A stretch of 64,000 nt of DNA from Aphrocallistes beatrix (lineage: Eukaryota > Porifera > Hexactinellida > Sceptrulophora > Aphrocallistidae). This document shows positions 34,501 through 44,100 of the stretch, one piece after another; position 1 is the first letter of the stretch; each line of letters opens with the position of its first letter. The translations under genes and the position numbers were made by a program. The stretch spans positions 2,852,001 through 2,916,000 of the forward strand of contig OY725495.1 in the NCBI GenBank assembly GCA_963281255.1. The letters run 5' to 3'. The notes under the pieces are model-generated. The model ran no database searches and had not been told where the DNA came from. It worked only from the letters and a program-made list of their open reading frames with translations.

Positions 34501-35544
34501 TAAGTCCCACTGTTTAGCACCCAGATTGTAAACCCCCAGAGAACATAAAAGCTTGGATTCGGGAAGTTTATAAATCTATAAACTCGACATTACTTTATGA
34601 CGACTCCATGCTAAAGGTGTAGGCAAACGGGGGTATCTTTATGATATTTTCTAGAATACCTGGCTACCCTATGTTCTATTCCTCTATTTTTAAGGAAAAC
34701 CCTAGGTGTGAAATGAAAATTTTGATTTAAGATGTAGAATGTTTATGTGTGTGTCAATTGAGTATATTTGGAAACTCGACGCCATTGGTCAACTCAACTT
34801 AACTGTTTGAGATCTCTTCTTATCTTATCTTTTTTTCTAGGACTACAGATAATGACAGCTGCTGCAAACGTTACCTCGACCTCTCTCGACCGGCGGAAAT
34901 CATTCGACGGGCTGAATCACTACAAAGATAATCACATAGCGACCGTCATCTCCAACAGCCTGGACTCCTCACTGCTAGCCATGCAGCACGCCCCACTCTC
35001 CTCCAGCGGGACCCCCCTCACAGAGGACCTGATCTTGAAACAGCTGTTCAACTCTTCAACACAGATGCAAGCATCCCAGCTTGCCTCCTACACCTCCCTC
35101 CTAACCAAGTCCATCCCTCCTCTCGACCCTAAAGCTGTAGCTCAAGCTCAGACCACCCTCAACAACCTGCTGAGCCAGCCAAGCCAGATCCCCATCAACC
35201 TCACACCCACCGCTCCACATTACAACAACTTTATTGGCCATGGCCCGCTCACCCCCACACCCCCTCCTCCTCCTCCTCCCCCCCCTCCCCCCACTGACCC
35301 CTACACAACTAGTACCCCCGGGAAACACCCGCACCGTGAGAGACACAATTCTTCTGCCCCTCCTCCCCCCAAACGACCACCTCCTATCCTCACGGCCACT
35401 GCAGCTCCTCCCCTCCCGTACCCACTGGACCCTCCGCCCAGACCGAGACAGCCCCCCCAGCCTCCACCCCCGCCCCCTCCTCCCTCCTACCCACACCATT
35501 ACCACCCCCCTCACTCGCACGCACACGGGAGAGCTGCTAACTGA
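25525..35544 (+). CDS. CCNK: Cyclin K
   Basis: Cyclin K binds and activates CDK12 and CDK13, which phosphorylate the Pol II C-terminal domain during elongation in the nucleus. Three exons join in phase: 25525-26010, 30702-30939 and 34841-35544, giving 475 residues. Exon 1 holds the first cyclin fold: WYFSKQQIENSPS, KFIMTCSASLGLRYDTIATA, LAGKVEETPKKARDV and ELNVSHPYTHLLKFAKGLKG. Exon 2 carries the second fold, VAWNFINDSLVTTLCLQWEP and then DLEDICGIVLDSYDEDE. Exon 3 is a long proline-rich tail with runs of nine to eleven prolines, as in vertebrate cyclin K (about 580 residues). The KLVQ-VAWNFIND junction and the mid-loop spacing distinguish it from cyclin T. Splice sites are CAA|GTAAGT, ATAG|GTAGCC, AAG|GTAGGT and TTTCTAG|GA. 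Introns of 4.7 and 3.9 kb are filled with transposons. An extra small exon in intron 2 cannot be excluded. Confidence 0.9.
26396..26982. mobile_element. Long-TIR element in CCNK intron 1
   Basis: TATTATGGTCTATGGAGATTG near 26396 and its imperfect complement near 26960-26982 begin arms of about 80 bases that also share ATTCGAATA and GAATCTAAGACCT. It is about 585 bp with no coding part. The superfamily is not clear. Confidence 0.55.
27218..27630. mobile_element. Non-autonomous hAT (CAGGGGTCGGCAAACT ends)
   Basis: The left end CAGGGGTCGGCAAACT and the right end AGTTTGCCGACCCCTG are a perfect 16-bp inverted pair. The octamers TAGTAACC (27210-27217) and TTGTAAAC (27631-27638) agree at six of eight bases, as expected for an aged duplication. 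These ends belong to a hAT type widespread in animals. No transposase is present. Confidence 0.8.
27817..28371. mobile_element. Two opposed Helitron-like 5' ends interrupted by a Tc1 MITE
   Basis: TCCTTACTATTAAAACT at 27817 is a forward 5' end. TTTTTATTAGTAAGGA at about 28356-28371 is the same end reversed. They are separated by the TA-flanked element 27866-28331. Without the insertion only about 90 bases remain, so a short palindromic Helitron-like relic was the target. Confidence 0.55.
27866..28331. mobile_element. Tc1-like MITE with about 170-bp inverted arms
   Basis: The ends CACTGCCTGAACAAAAGTATT and the complementary AATACTTTTGTTCAGGCAGTG (here with GGATAC for GAATAC) are flanked by TA. 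The arms remain complementary inwards through GGGGAATTATGGGG, ACTGATTTATTTAGCG and TCAACTTG. The gap between arms is about 120 bases. There is no transposase. The GGCAGTGTA-type ends are typical of Tc1 relatives. Confidence 0.8.
28372..29485. other. CCNK intron 1, no gene recognised
   Basis: An open frame of 97 codons at 28736-29029 is hydrophobic in places but resembles nothing known to me. The remainder is AT-rich. Confidence 0.45.
29486..29942. mobile_element. Complete hAT-like element (CAGGGTTGG family)
   Basis: The left end CAGGGTTGGCAGGTTTAACC and the right end GGTTAAATTCCAACCCTG form an inverted pair. The interior has many GGTTTAAACC palindromes. The flanks CTTCTGGT and CTTCTATG share only the first five bases, so the target duplication is eroded or uncertain. 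Partial copies lie at 1935-2035 and 9157-9240. Confidence 0.65.
29965..30356 (-). mobile_element. Helitron-like element, copy D (3'-truncated)
   Basis: Reverse orientation: it runs from AAGGTAGATAACATCTCTAAATACG to the 5' terminus near AATAATAAGGA|T at 30356. It shares TGATGCGTAATGATGATGTCA and CATGATGAGTCGACATTTTC with copies C and G. The GC-rich 3' end is missing. It ends about 345 bases before CCNK exon 2. Confidence 0.65.
31629..31845. repeat. 32-33-bp minisatellite in CCNK intron 2
   Basis: At least six tandem units begin GTGGTCAGACCCATGACC and end CCGTAGTCATT. The first four units are 32 bases; later ones are 33 and carry GTGGTCAAGGCTCATGGCC. Related GTGGTCAG..CCATGGC fragments lie outside the array at 31395 and 31868. 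The array is imperfect and probably not very recent. Confidence 0.85.
32377..33490. mobile_element. Mariner-like element with about 190-bp terminal inverted repeats
   Basis: The outer ends GGGCCTTCAAAAAGTTCTAAT and GGGCATTCAAAAAGTTCTAAT (right end complemented) match the mariner around 3533-8828. Complementarity continues inward through GAGATACAGATATGGGA, then AGGGGCTCAG, then ATTATTGTGGTTCCTACATT near 32862 and 33340. The left arm is interrupted by a hAT relic (32461-32806). No transposase is present. The core (TTTTTAAGTGG, AACACCTCCCGTTT) resembles that of 40195-40903. Confidence 0.7.
32461..32806. mobile_element. hAT relic inserted in a mariner arm
   Basis: The right end is GGTTGAGAACCACTGCC; the left end CCTCGTTTCTCAACC is its degenerate partner. 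GGTGCCGCGGCACC palindromes occur inside. CAGTGGTTCTCAACC ends are common among animal hAT elements. It splits the left arm of the surrounding mariner-like element exactly where the right arm is continuous. Confidence 0.65.
33504..33965. repeat. Helitron-like 3' fragment plus 139-bp tandem repeat
   Basis: CAAGCGCGCTTCGCTTACTTGCGGACAC at 33504 is a reversed 3' end of the Helitron-like family. It is followed by about 2.7 copies of a 139-bp unit; TTTATGTATCT recurs at 33642, 33781 and 33920. The second and third units are almost identical. Single diverged units follow similar GC-rich blocks near 27050-27790 and 37015-37210, so the tandem unit is part of a longer dispersed element. Confidence 0.7.
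34399..34636. mobile_element. MITE with ATACCCCGTTTGCCT ends
   Basis: ATACCCCGTTTGCCT at 34399 and AGGCAAACGGGGGTAT at 34621-34636 are an inverted pair, with TA at both borders. The 238-bp element is non-coding. It lies 205 bases before CCNK exon 3. Confidence 0.6.
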
Positions 35545-35820
35545 TGCTATTCGTCTGTTTAGGAGAATTATTAAACCGAATGCTTTGGTTAAATGCTTCC
35601 CTCATTCCGGATACCAATAGGACGGCGTGAGTCATAACTCAGAGATGAATTCTTTCTATAGAGCGAAGATACGAATGGGATTATTATTGACAGTTTACAA
35701 CTCTGATAGGACAAAGTCTATTCCCACTACCGACTGTCTCTTATAATATAGGCTGGCTTGTTTTTATTATTGTCACAGTTTGTCACTAATACAAACACCA
35801 TTTCAAATATTGAACTGAGC

Positions 35821-35826
35821 AATAAA
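35821..35826 (+). promoter_or_regulatory. Candidate CCNK polyadenylation signal
   Basis: AATAAA lies about 277 bases after the CCNK stop and is followed by a T-rich stretch (CTTTATTTT). Confidence 0.55.
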
Positions 35827-36106
35827 TCTTTATTTTAGAACTGATCGCTATCAATGCTTCCTGTGATACTGTATCATGATTGATTATATTTATTCGGCTT
35901 TGCTGAATCCTATCTGCGCTTCTGCAAATTTATTCATTTGAACCCGACAATGCAATCCATTGGTCCACCGAGTCTTCTATTTACACGTGTCGATGTGAAT
36001 TCGCACCCAAATTTTCAAAAAACCGGTTGCATTTCCCGTTATAATAATACAAACGTTTTCATTATAATCCAGTCAAAACGTTTTTCTTACTGTTTGCCTA
36101 TAAAGA

Positions 36107-36223
36107 CAGGGCCGGCGGAACTGGTCCGGCTTTGGCCGGACCAATTTTATGCAATTATGGCTTATTTTCATATGCAAATTTGCTTATGGCCGGACCAATA
36201 AAAAGTTGCTTCCGCCGGGCCTG
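36107..36223. mobile_element. CAGGGCCGG MITE, copy 3
   Basis: Starts CAGGGCCGGCGGAACTGG and ends TTCCGCCGGGCCTG. The flanking octamers TATAAAGA and CTTAAAGA agree at six of eight bases, consistent with a hAT-type duplication that has decayed. Almost identical in sequence to 19344-19460. Confidence 0.8.
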
Positions 36224-37223
36224 CTTAAAGAGATAGTAAGAAAAAAAGGTTTAGACTGTAAATAATCACTCTTTTTTAAATATATTTTAATAGAATGGCG
36301 GACAATTCGTCGCATGGATTAAACATATTAGAAATAATTTGAGTGCGAGTTCATTCATTGACTTATATTCTTAGAGCTACTTAACTATGCACTATTCCAT
36401 CACAGAAAACACTCAATTCATTCCTCGTTCTTACAGATATCTCACCCTAAAAGCCCCCAAATAATCAGTCGAAATTGTCTTTATTCCTCACCTAAATGCC
36501 ACATTTCTGCATTCTTCGCCCAAAATGCTACTCGACCGGGCTCACCTCAAACAATGCCACATTTACTCGCCAATTAAACTATTTTATACAGAAAATGCTC
36601 TTTTGACAAATTGGTCTTACAAATACAAATCTTGCCTTTCTTACAACGAATTTTCCTTTTACGCTCTACTTTAGTGTTATCTTATGTTGCAGTAGAAAAC
36701 ATATCAATCAGGTGAGAATGGGACAATAAACAATTTACTTTTACAACCTCACTCATTTTTTATCATGTGACAAATATATAGCATATTCTCGCGACGAAAT
36801 ATCTGTCAATGATTTTAATGGACTATCTTTGCACAATTTTTTGGAACCACATAATTTGACCAGCGTTTTTTAAAAAGTATGAATTTGACCAACACAGTTG
36901 TTTTTTATTATACACAGCCATGTTTTTATCTCTACCAAAGGAATTCATTATGTTTCATCTTGAGCAATTATAATAGGGTTTCCTTCACTATGTTTGTACA
37001 ATTTCATTCTAACACAAGCGCACTTGCGTAACGCATCTAGCTAACGCTTTGTGTTCACAGAGTCGCCCTGCGGGCTCCGAATGTAAACAAATTCAGAAGT
37101 CCCTACGGCTAAAAATATTGATACTTTCACTAATCCGTTTATTTTACTTTATGAATGTTTTATTAATATAAGATCGAAAATACGATTTTGGAATCTACAC
37201 CCTAGGTCAACAGTTGAAAGCAA
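36224..37223. other. Intergenic DNA, Helitron-like fragment only
   Basis: AT-rich. Near 37015-37110 CACAAGCGCACTTGCGTAACGC followed by CGCCCTGCGGGCTCCGAATG is a diverged relative of the Helitron-like 3' end (another diverged copy is at 27050-27130). No gene is seen. Confidence 0.45.
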
Positions 37224-37715
37224 GTTTGAACTGAGATGTGAATAGGTTAATACAGAAAATTTGTTTTTCATGGAATGTTGCTACATTCCAGTGTTGCTAT
37301 GGAAACGTGTTTTGGTCAGTTGTCATATCTTGAAAACCGCAAAAGCTAGACATTCAAATGTAATTCCATTTGATATCGAATCGACTACTTCCGATTAAGC
37401 AATAGTATAATTACTACATCTAAATACAATAGTTTACGAGATATTCGACAAATTACCAAATGTGACCAATATGATAAACTGTCTAATAACTCGTAAACCA
37501 TTGAATTTAGACGAATAAATTATATATTCATTTAATAGGAAACAGTCTATTTGCTATCAAATGGGATTATATTTGAATGTCTAGCTCTTGCGGTTTTCAA
37601 GATATGACCCCAACTGACCAAAACACGTTTCTATCGCAACACTGGAATGTAGCAACATTCCATGAAAAAATTCCAAATTTTCTATATTAAACCATTCACA
37701 TCTCAGTTCAAAGCG
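37224..37715. repeat. Fold-back element (about 220-bp arms)
   Basis: GAGATGTGAATAGGTTAATA near 37229 and GGAATGTTGCTACATTCCAG near 37273 pair with complements near 37690-37715 and 37640-37660. GAAAACCGCAAAAGCTAGACATTC near 37332 also pairs with its partner near 37575-37600. The centre is near 37465. The left arm has CTACTTCCGATTAAGC where the right has a slightly different stretch. No coding part is present. Confidence 0.8.
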
Positions 37716-38020
37716 TAAAATATTACAATAAAAACACTTAGAAGTACCCTTAAACGGCCTCTGAAAATCACTAAATTTGTCACAAATATAACCTATTGCG
37801 CAATCATATGGTGAATAATATTAATTTTAACAATGGATATTGGTACTTTGACACCATATTTATATATGCTTGTAATACATTCCTAAGCTCTATTGTGCTT
37901 GGTTAATGATTTAAGGCAACTCATGTATTAGTTCAACCATCTTCTACCGCATCCCTAGTCCCAAATCCGCAAGTTACTGTGAGGCTTTATATACAGTAGG
38001 CTATGATACAACAAAAATTG

Positions 38021-38184
38021 TAAAATTGACAAATTTTGTGATTTTTCGAGTGATATCGATTATAACAGTAAGACATACGTATTTGTAGATGTTATCTACC
38101 CTATAATTAATCAATATGAGCATAGGCGCCTCTGGCGGATAGAGTGTCCGCCAGCTCCCAGCGCAAGCAAGCGAAGCGCACTTG
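38021..38184 (+). mobile_element. Helitron-like element, copy F (3' part)
   Basis: Forward orientation, from AAATTTTGTGATTTTTCGAG through CGATTATAACAGTAAGACA and GGCGGATAGAGTGTCCGCC to the terminus GCGAAGCGCACTTG|T. The 5' half is missing. Its end lies only 30 bases upstream of the GST start codon. Confidence 0.65.
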
Positions 38185-38214
38185 TTATAGATGATTTCCT
38201 TAGCCTTTAGTTAT

Positions 38215-38856
38215 ATGGCAACATACTCGACTGCCGAAGCTTCACCTAAACTAACTCTGACATACTTCCCCGTCAGAGGAATCGCAGAGGTAGCCAGGAT
38301 GATATTGAAGCACAAGGAGGTGGAGTTCGTGGATGAGAGACTGACGCAGAAAGAGTGGGATACTCGCAAGTCCCTGTCCCCCTACGGCTTCATGCCGTAC
38401 CTCACTTTAGAGGACGGCACTGTTATCGGGGGCAGTATTCCCATCTACACGTACTTGATCGCCAAATACGGACTGGGAGGCAAGAATGTGGTGGAGGACT
38501 GTCTGCTCATGTCAGCTGTAGACTGCATGAAGGAGATCTGGAATAAGATCCCTCCCTACTCCCAGCAGACAGACCCTGCCAGGAAAGAGGAGCTCAGAAC
38601 GCAAGTCTTGGATATGTGTAAAACTAAACTCCCATTTTTAGAGGCCAAAGTGGCCAATGGTCATCTGGAGGGGGTGTCAGGGGATGGACTGGTGAACTAC
38701 TCAGAGTTCTGGGTAATGCAGATATTCGACCAGATTAAACTGATTGAACCTTCGTTTGGAGAAGATTATCCTAAATTGAAAAGTATTGCAGATAATGTTA
38801 GGGCATTACCGAATATAGCGAAATGGTTGAGAGAGAGACCTACTAGTGCATTTTAG
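38215..38856 (+). CDS. Sigma-class glutathione S-transferase
   Basis: A cytosolic glutathione S-transferase of 213 residues, within the usual 200-225, in one exon. It would conjugate glutathione to electrophiles; members of this class also act as prostaglandin D synthases. Residues 13-90 form the thioredoxin-like domain: LTLTYFPVRGIAEVARMIL carries the expected catalytic tyrosine (Tyr17), followed by PYGFMPYLTLEDGT and GGSIPIYTYLI, where the usual Gln-Ser of the glutathione site is Gly-Ser. The helical C-terminal domain ends LPNIAKWLRERPTSAF, typical of sigma enzymes. The start at 38215 (MATYSTAE) fits the family; an in-frame ATG at 38191 would add eight residues. TTTAG just before the start may be a splice acceptor from an unseen leader exon. 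AATAAA follows 7 bases after the stop. A Helitron-like end lies 30 bases upstream. Confidence 0.9.
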   Translation: MATYSTAEASPKLTLTYFPVRGIAEVARMILKHKEVEFVDERLTQKEWDTRKSLSPYGFMPYLTLEDGTVIGGSIPIYTYLIAKYGLGGKNVVEDCLLMSAVDCMKEIWNKIPPYSQQTDPARKEELRTQVLDMCKTKLPFLEAKVANGHLEGVSGDGLVNYSEFWVMQIFDQIKLIEPSFGEDYPKLKSIADNVRALPNIAKWLRERPTSAF

Positions 38857-38862
38857 TTCTGT

Positions 38863-38868
38863 AATAAA
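38863..38868 (+). promoter_or_regulatory. GST polyadenylation signal
   Basis: AATAAA begins 7 bases after the GST stop codon, implying a very short 3' untranslated region. Confidence 0.7.
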
Positions 38869-40194
38869 GTTATTGCGATGTATTATTTTGTGATATTTTA
38901 TCTAGTCACACATTCGTACATATGATATAAAATATTTATTGCTCACTCCTGGGGAAATGTGCCAAAATGTGTGAAGTGTGATGTATACAAGAGGTGCCAA
39001 ACCCTGTAATAGGCTCTAATTTAGTACAGCCCCTCGGAGATTGAAAAAGAATTAGTTTAGAATCTACAGATATAGGATTCTTTGATGGTTTATATGCCAC
39101 CTGGCATCTTTTTTTTGTGAAATGTGTGACTTTCCTGTTTTTCAATTTAGCAGAATTTGGAAAAACATACTCGCAGGGAAATTCAACAATAAATTATATG
39201 CAATTTGAGAGATAATCCTCTAAGAAATATAAACGAATCTAAAATACTTTATTTTCAGCATCTTTTATGATACAGAGATGGGACGAGAACTTTTGGAGCA
39301 CCTTAAGTACCGACCTACATTCGGATAATAATATTTTTTATTTATCATCTGTATTATGTTCGTGTATATAAATGTGATATTTTACATAAATTAAGATTTT
39401 TAAATTTAAATGAATTTCAACTCTTACAAGATCAAGCACGTATATTATAGTGCGAAATACTCGATCCCAGATTGCAAACTCTAGGAATTAGACCATCTAC
39501 TACTTGCATATATGCTCTGCTAGTACAATTATAATGCTATTAGGTCATAAATCAATTTAGCTGAGTCATTGTGAAATTCTTACATCATGATGATGTTTCT
39601 TTTATAAATCAGTTGAGTTCGTTATTAGCAAAGTTGCAATCGAATAGTTCGATACGTATTCGGTGTGACCGAATATTATTTGCCAAATAGTTGATATTCG
39701 ATTGGGAACCGAATATCAGTATTCGTATCGGTTGGAATAACTGAATATTATCAGTATTCGACTATTCGTATTCGGTTAGGGAACTATTCATGAATACTGA
39801 TATTCGGTTCAATCGGTTTCAACCTTGAGCAACTCCCCTATTAGCAATATTGCTCTAATAGCAACAAATATTCAAGTTCCAAGTGTAGATTTTGTATTAA
39901 TTCTGTTCCATTATTAGCAACTTCACGTATTAGCAACCTTTTTGTGAGCAAAACCCGAGTTGCTAAAAGGTGAATTCCACTGTAATATATGTGAGGAACC
40001 TCCATGCTCCAACTGCAAAAAGTTGAGAAACTCAAACAAAAATCAAATTATTACTGAATTATTTTTAGAATTTCCATTTTTGAGATTATAACTGCCATTT
40101 TCACGTCCTAAAATGCTGCAGGTTGTTCCAAATCGTGTGCTTAACGAGAGTATTAATGCAAAATATTTCTTGTTTTAATGTTTGATAATACTTA
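38869..40194. other. Intergenic repeats between GST and SSRP1
   Basis: Near 39228-39312 GATACAGAGATGGGACGAGAACTTTTGGAGCACC is a diverged right end of the mariner family seen at 32377-33490. Between 39640 and 39835 the words ATTCGGTT, CGAATA and their complements recur densely, a decayed palindromic element. TTGCTAAAAGGTGAATTCCACTG near 39960-39985 resembles pogo-like ends. No gene is seen. Confidence 0.5.
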
Positions 40195-40903
40195 GGGCGT
40201 TCAATATGTTCCAGGCACAACTTTATAATTCGAAAGGCAACTGAAACAATGTATTTTAAATTATTTTATTGTATTCATTAGAGGATTATCTTTCTACTGG
40301 CAATTTGATTTGCTGTGATAATATAATTATTGTGGTTAGCACACACGATTTATACACCCGGTTTACGGTCCTAGTACTTATGGAGAGTTTTAGCTTAATA
40401 TTTTGAATTCTGCAAATCAAATAACATAGAGATTGACTTCTTTGAACTCTTCTAATTTTAAGCTGGGGGAATAATGTAGTTTTTTTTGCCATTCACTGAC
40501 ACTTTTGTCCCACTTTTAAGTGGCAAAAGATTGGGAAAAATCCACCATAATTAGTATAACATCTTTTTATCACAAAATATTCAACTGAACACCTCCCGTT
40601 TGCATCTTCTCCATGCCTTCTTGATTATTTTACATTTCAACGATATTATTTAACAATTTTGAGGAATTTTATCCATACAAATTGTTTTCCAGTCTTTTTC
40701 AATGGCAAAATTGAATTTTTTATAAGGACCGTAAACCGGGTCTATAATCGTGTGTGCTAACCACAGTAATTATATTAATAACACAGCAACCAACATACCA
40801 GTCGAAGCATAATCCTGCAACGAATTCATTAAACGAATTGAAAATACTTTGTCTTTGTTACCTTTTGACATATAAAGTTGGGCCTGGAACATATTGAACG
40901 CCC
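40195..40903. mobile_element. Mariner-like element with about 190-bp terminal inverted repeats, second family
   Basis: The ends GGGCGTTCAATATGTTCCAGG and CCTGGAACATATTGAACGCCC are perfect over more than 20 bases and lie between TA dinucleotides. Complementarity continues inward to TTATTGTGGTTAGCACACACG and ACCCGGTTTACGGTCCT. The core shares GTGGCAAAAG and AACACCTCCCGTTTGC-like blocks with 32377-33490, although the outermost 50 bases differ. No transposase is present. Confidence 0.75.
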
Positions 40904-41159
40904 TAAGTAATCCATTACATTTTTTTAACTAGTTACCACACTATTATTTTCTTCCTACAGTGTACGATTGTGGTCATTGATTCCTGTTACCAAGTTATCA
41001 GAATCATTTGTAATCACTACCTAACCACTATAGCTCCATTTAAAGTTTCGTAACGACTTTCACTTCCCGACTCTAGTCACCCAAATGCTGAATTAGTAAA
41101 TAATGCATCCTCCTGCAGATAGAGTGACCCAGTCCCTCTCCACACTAGAACTCGTCTCT
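40904..41159. promoter_or_regulatory. Presumed SSRP1 5' flank and leader
   Basis: A 256-bp segment between a mobile element and the SSRP1 start codon. No TATA box or other clear promoter element could be assigned. Stop codons in frame upstream support the ATG at 41160 as the start. Confidence 0.35.
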
Positions 41160-44100
41160 ATGGACTCCGCTGAATACTCAGACATATTCTCTGTTGTCAA
41201 GGGAGTTCTTGTTAGTTATTACTAATTCTATGTACATTCAACATTTAGATAATGCAATTTCAAATATAGTTCATATCAACTTAAATATAGAGCATCCATG
41301 TATTTTAATATATTTTTGTGCTACGTGTAGTGTATTCGTTCTATGGACCAACATATGATACAGAATAGATGAATAGTTCAAAGTATGTCAAATCGTCATG
41401 ATTTCTCATCTTATGAGCTCCTTATTTAGATTATTGTACCAAAACTATCCACATCCAAACTAACACTTGTTTTTGTTGTCCCAGTTGGCTTATTTGAGAC
41501 TAAAAATTTAGTCGCGTCATCACCAACGTATTGAATATAATGTAGAATAATGTGTTGAATAGGATTTGACTGGTTGACAGAATTAGTTAATAGAATCAAG
41601 CATGGGCGTATAATAGCGGGGAGCGGTATGTTAGCTTCGCCCCCCCATGAAGTTCCGATAGGTTTCCATATTCCAATCCTAGTATTAGCTAATACAGTCG
41701 ATTCTGCTTATTGATCGCATCGAGTCTCGATATTTTGTCTTATTCTAAAACTAATATGTCTATAAGTACTGTCCTGTTGTATGCAGACTTGTAACTTCTC
41801 TAAAAATAATATCAATCTCAGAATTGAATGATTGTTTCCCTTTGAACATATTTACGTATATATTTCAATTGTTTTATTACTTCCTGTCTCAACCTGCTTT
41901 TGATAAGTCTCATTTCTGGTACAAATATTAGTTTTGTTAGTTTATGTAACGCGGGTATTATAAGTACGTACTATGCTTGAACCACTGTATTGAACTAATA
42001 TATCTAACGTCTGAGTGAATAGGAAATATGGCCATGCACGCATTTCTCTATTCCGCGAATGAATGTAGTCCTTCCTTTAGGATAAAGGGAGACTGAAGTT
42101 ACGCAGTGACAGCGTTCTATTCCAGTCCACCCGGACAGGAGCTGTGGACAGAATCCCTTCCAGGGAGATTAAGCTCTGCGAATGGATGAAAGTGGCTAAA
42201 GGCTATGAGTTGAAGTTCTTGATGGAGTCAGGAAAAGTGCACAAGTTCGACGGATTCAAAGAATCGGTTAGTTATCTCCATTCTCTAGCACAGTGCTCAT
42301 CATATCACTCCTGACCTAATAACCGTGTTTTATTGCAACATAAACGTGGAAATAAACCAGTGGCGGGCAACCTTAATCCTTAAGTGGGCCACAATTGGGT
42401 CTTGCGGGCCCAAATCTGTCAGTTCTTGTTACGGTCACACCACCATGGCCGTAGCAAGAACTGACATTAGAAACCTACAAGTATATGGAAGCAATGTAAC
42501 AACTAAAATTGTACTTATAAAAGCAAAAATAAGTAAAATCAATTGAATCATTATATAATGATTATAGAAAATATATTGATATTCAGCATCAATTTCACAC
42601 CAAAATTAGGCAGGCCGATTTTGTATTACAATCACCAACACGCGGCTCCATAATAGAGTGTTTTGAAAGAGTCGCGGGCCATCAAATTTAGTCTCGCGGG
42701 CCCCAGGTTTCCCACCGCTGAAATAAACGAATATAGTGAGGCGTTATTAAGTTCTGGTATTGAGTGATCTTTATATGCCACATTGTCTGATTTCAGATCA
42801 TATTTGTAGGAGTTTACTAACCTTTCTGAGTTCATCAAGCACAACTACAACTTAGATCTGGATGAAGTTGCTCTCAGTGTGAAAGGCTGGAACTGGGGAA
42901 ACGTGCATTTTATAGGTTCTGTTAGTTTAGATGAGTTCATTCATATCTCGCTGGCTTGTTTTATATTTTTGGGCAGGCACCCTGCATACGCTCGTAATTA
43001 GGCCTTACAATCCAGGGATTATTTTGCAATATACCCGGGATCCCAGGATTCTGGAATTTATTCAGTTTGTACGATTTGTGATATCCGGTCTAAATCTGTT
43101 CTAATTAGCAAATGAAGGTATTAAATATAATTATTATGCGATAGAGTCACAGACATGATTGGTTGATTAAATGCATTCATTAGGCTCACTCCTGAAGTTC
43201 TCAGTGGAGGAGAAAACTGCGTTCGAGATACCTCTCAGCCAAGTGAGTCAGTGCACCAAGAACAAGAACGAAGTGGTTCTAGAGTTTCACCAGTCAGACG
43301 ACGCTCCCGTCTCCCTGGTGGAGATGCGGTTCCACATCCCTACGAATCAGGAGGACGAGCAGGATCCTGTCAAGGTAGCTCTCTGAACCCCGAATCTCAC
43401 TTCTCATGTTCCCGTGCTAATGTATACTATCGCTAGTCTACGCGATTGCACTGATATGCTAAACTAAATTTAATTTGACATACGAGCTGAACTAGTAGAG
43501 ATATGGCATAAGAGAGAGTAATGTCTACACAGTCAGGAAGCTGAGTGTCTTCTTGGCTCTCTTGGCTCTCCTCAGGTTCACCGCCTCGCCCGCCTTCCGC
43601 AGCTTCACACTGCTGTGGCCCTCGTTGCCCACCTTCCCCAGGGTGGCCTTGCACTTCTCGGAGAACTCCTTGAGGAAGCCGCTGGGCAGCTTCAACGTCA
43701 CCATGCCATCCTGGCGCTTCACGATGGTGCAGCAGGTCCCCGCCCCCCTCGCTATCCTCCCCCCGCCGCCCGGCTTCACTTCCAAGTTGAATACGGGGTG
43801 TCCGTCCGGGATACTGCTCAGGGGGTATGTGTTCCCGGGACGGGGGTCGAAGCTCCTGATATCGATTAGTCCCTCCTCTCGCGTATAGATAGGCGTGTCT
43901 CCTACCTTAATTCCAAATAACAAACACACATAGTTTTACACCATTCAAGAGCACCCTGGCCGAAGAAAACATATTCCTATCTGGGATAAATTCCAAAATG
44001 TCAAATTCTAGAATAGCGGAACTTGCATCCCTGGAAGTTTCGTACTGGAATTTTAATCCTGAGATTTTGTCCCTGGATGACCCTTTCGCTCTTAACTATT

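Noticed and set aside
35101-35526. Minus-strand open frame of 141 codons rich in Arg and Gly
   Set aside because: Antisense of the proline-rich cyclin K tail; the composition is simply the complement of CCC/CCT codons.
43553-43888. Plus-strand open frame of 111 codons
   Set aside because: It is the opposite strand of the MRPL2 exon 3, whose L2 motifs are unmistakable.
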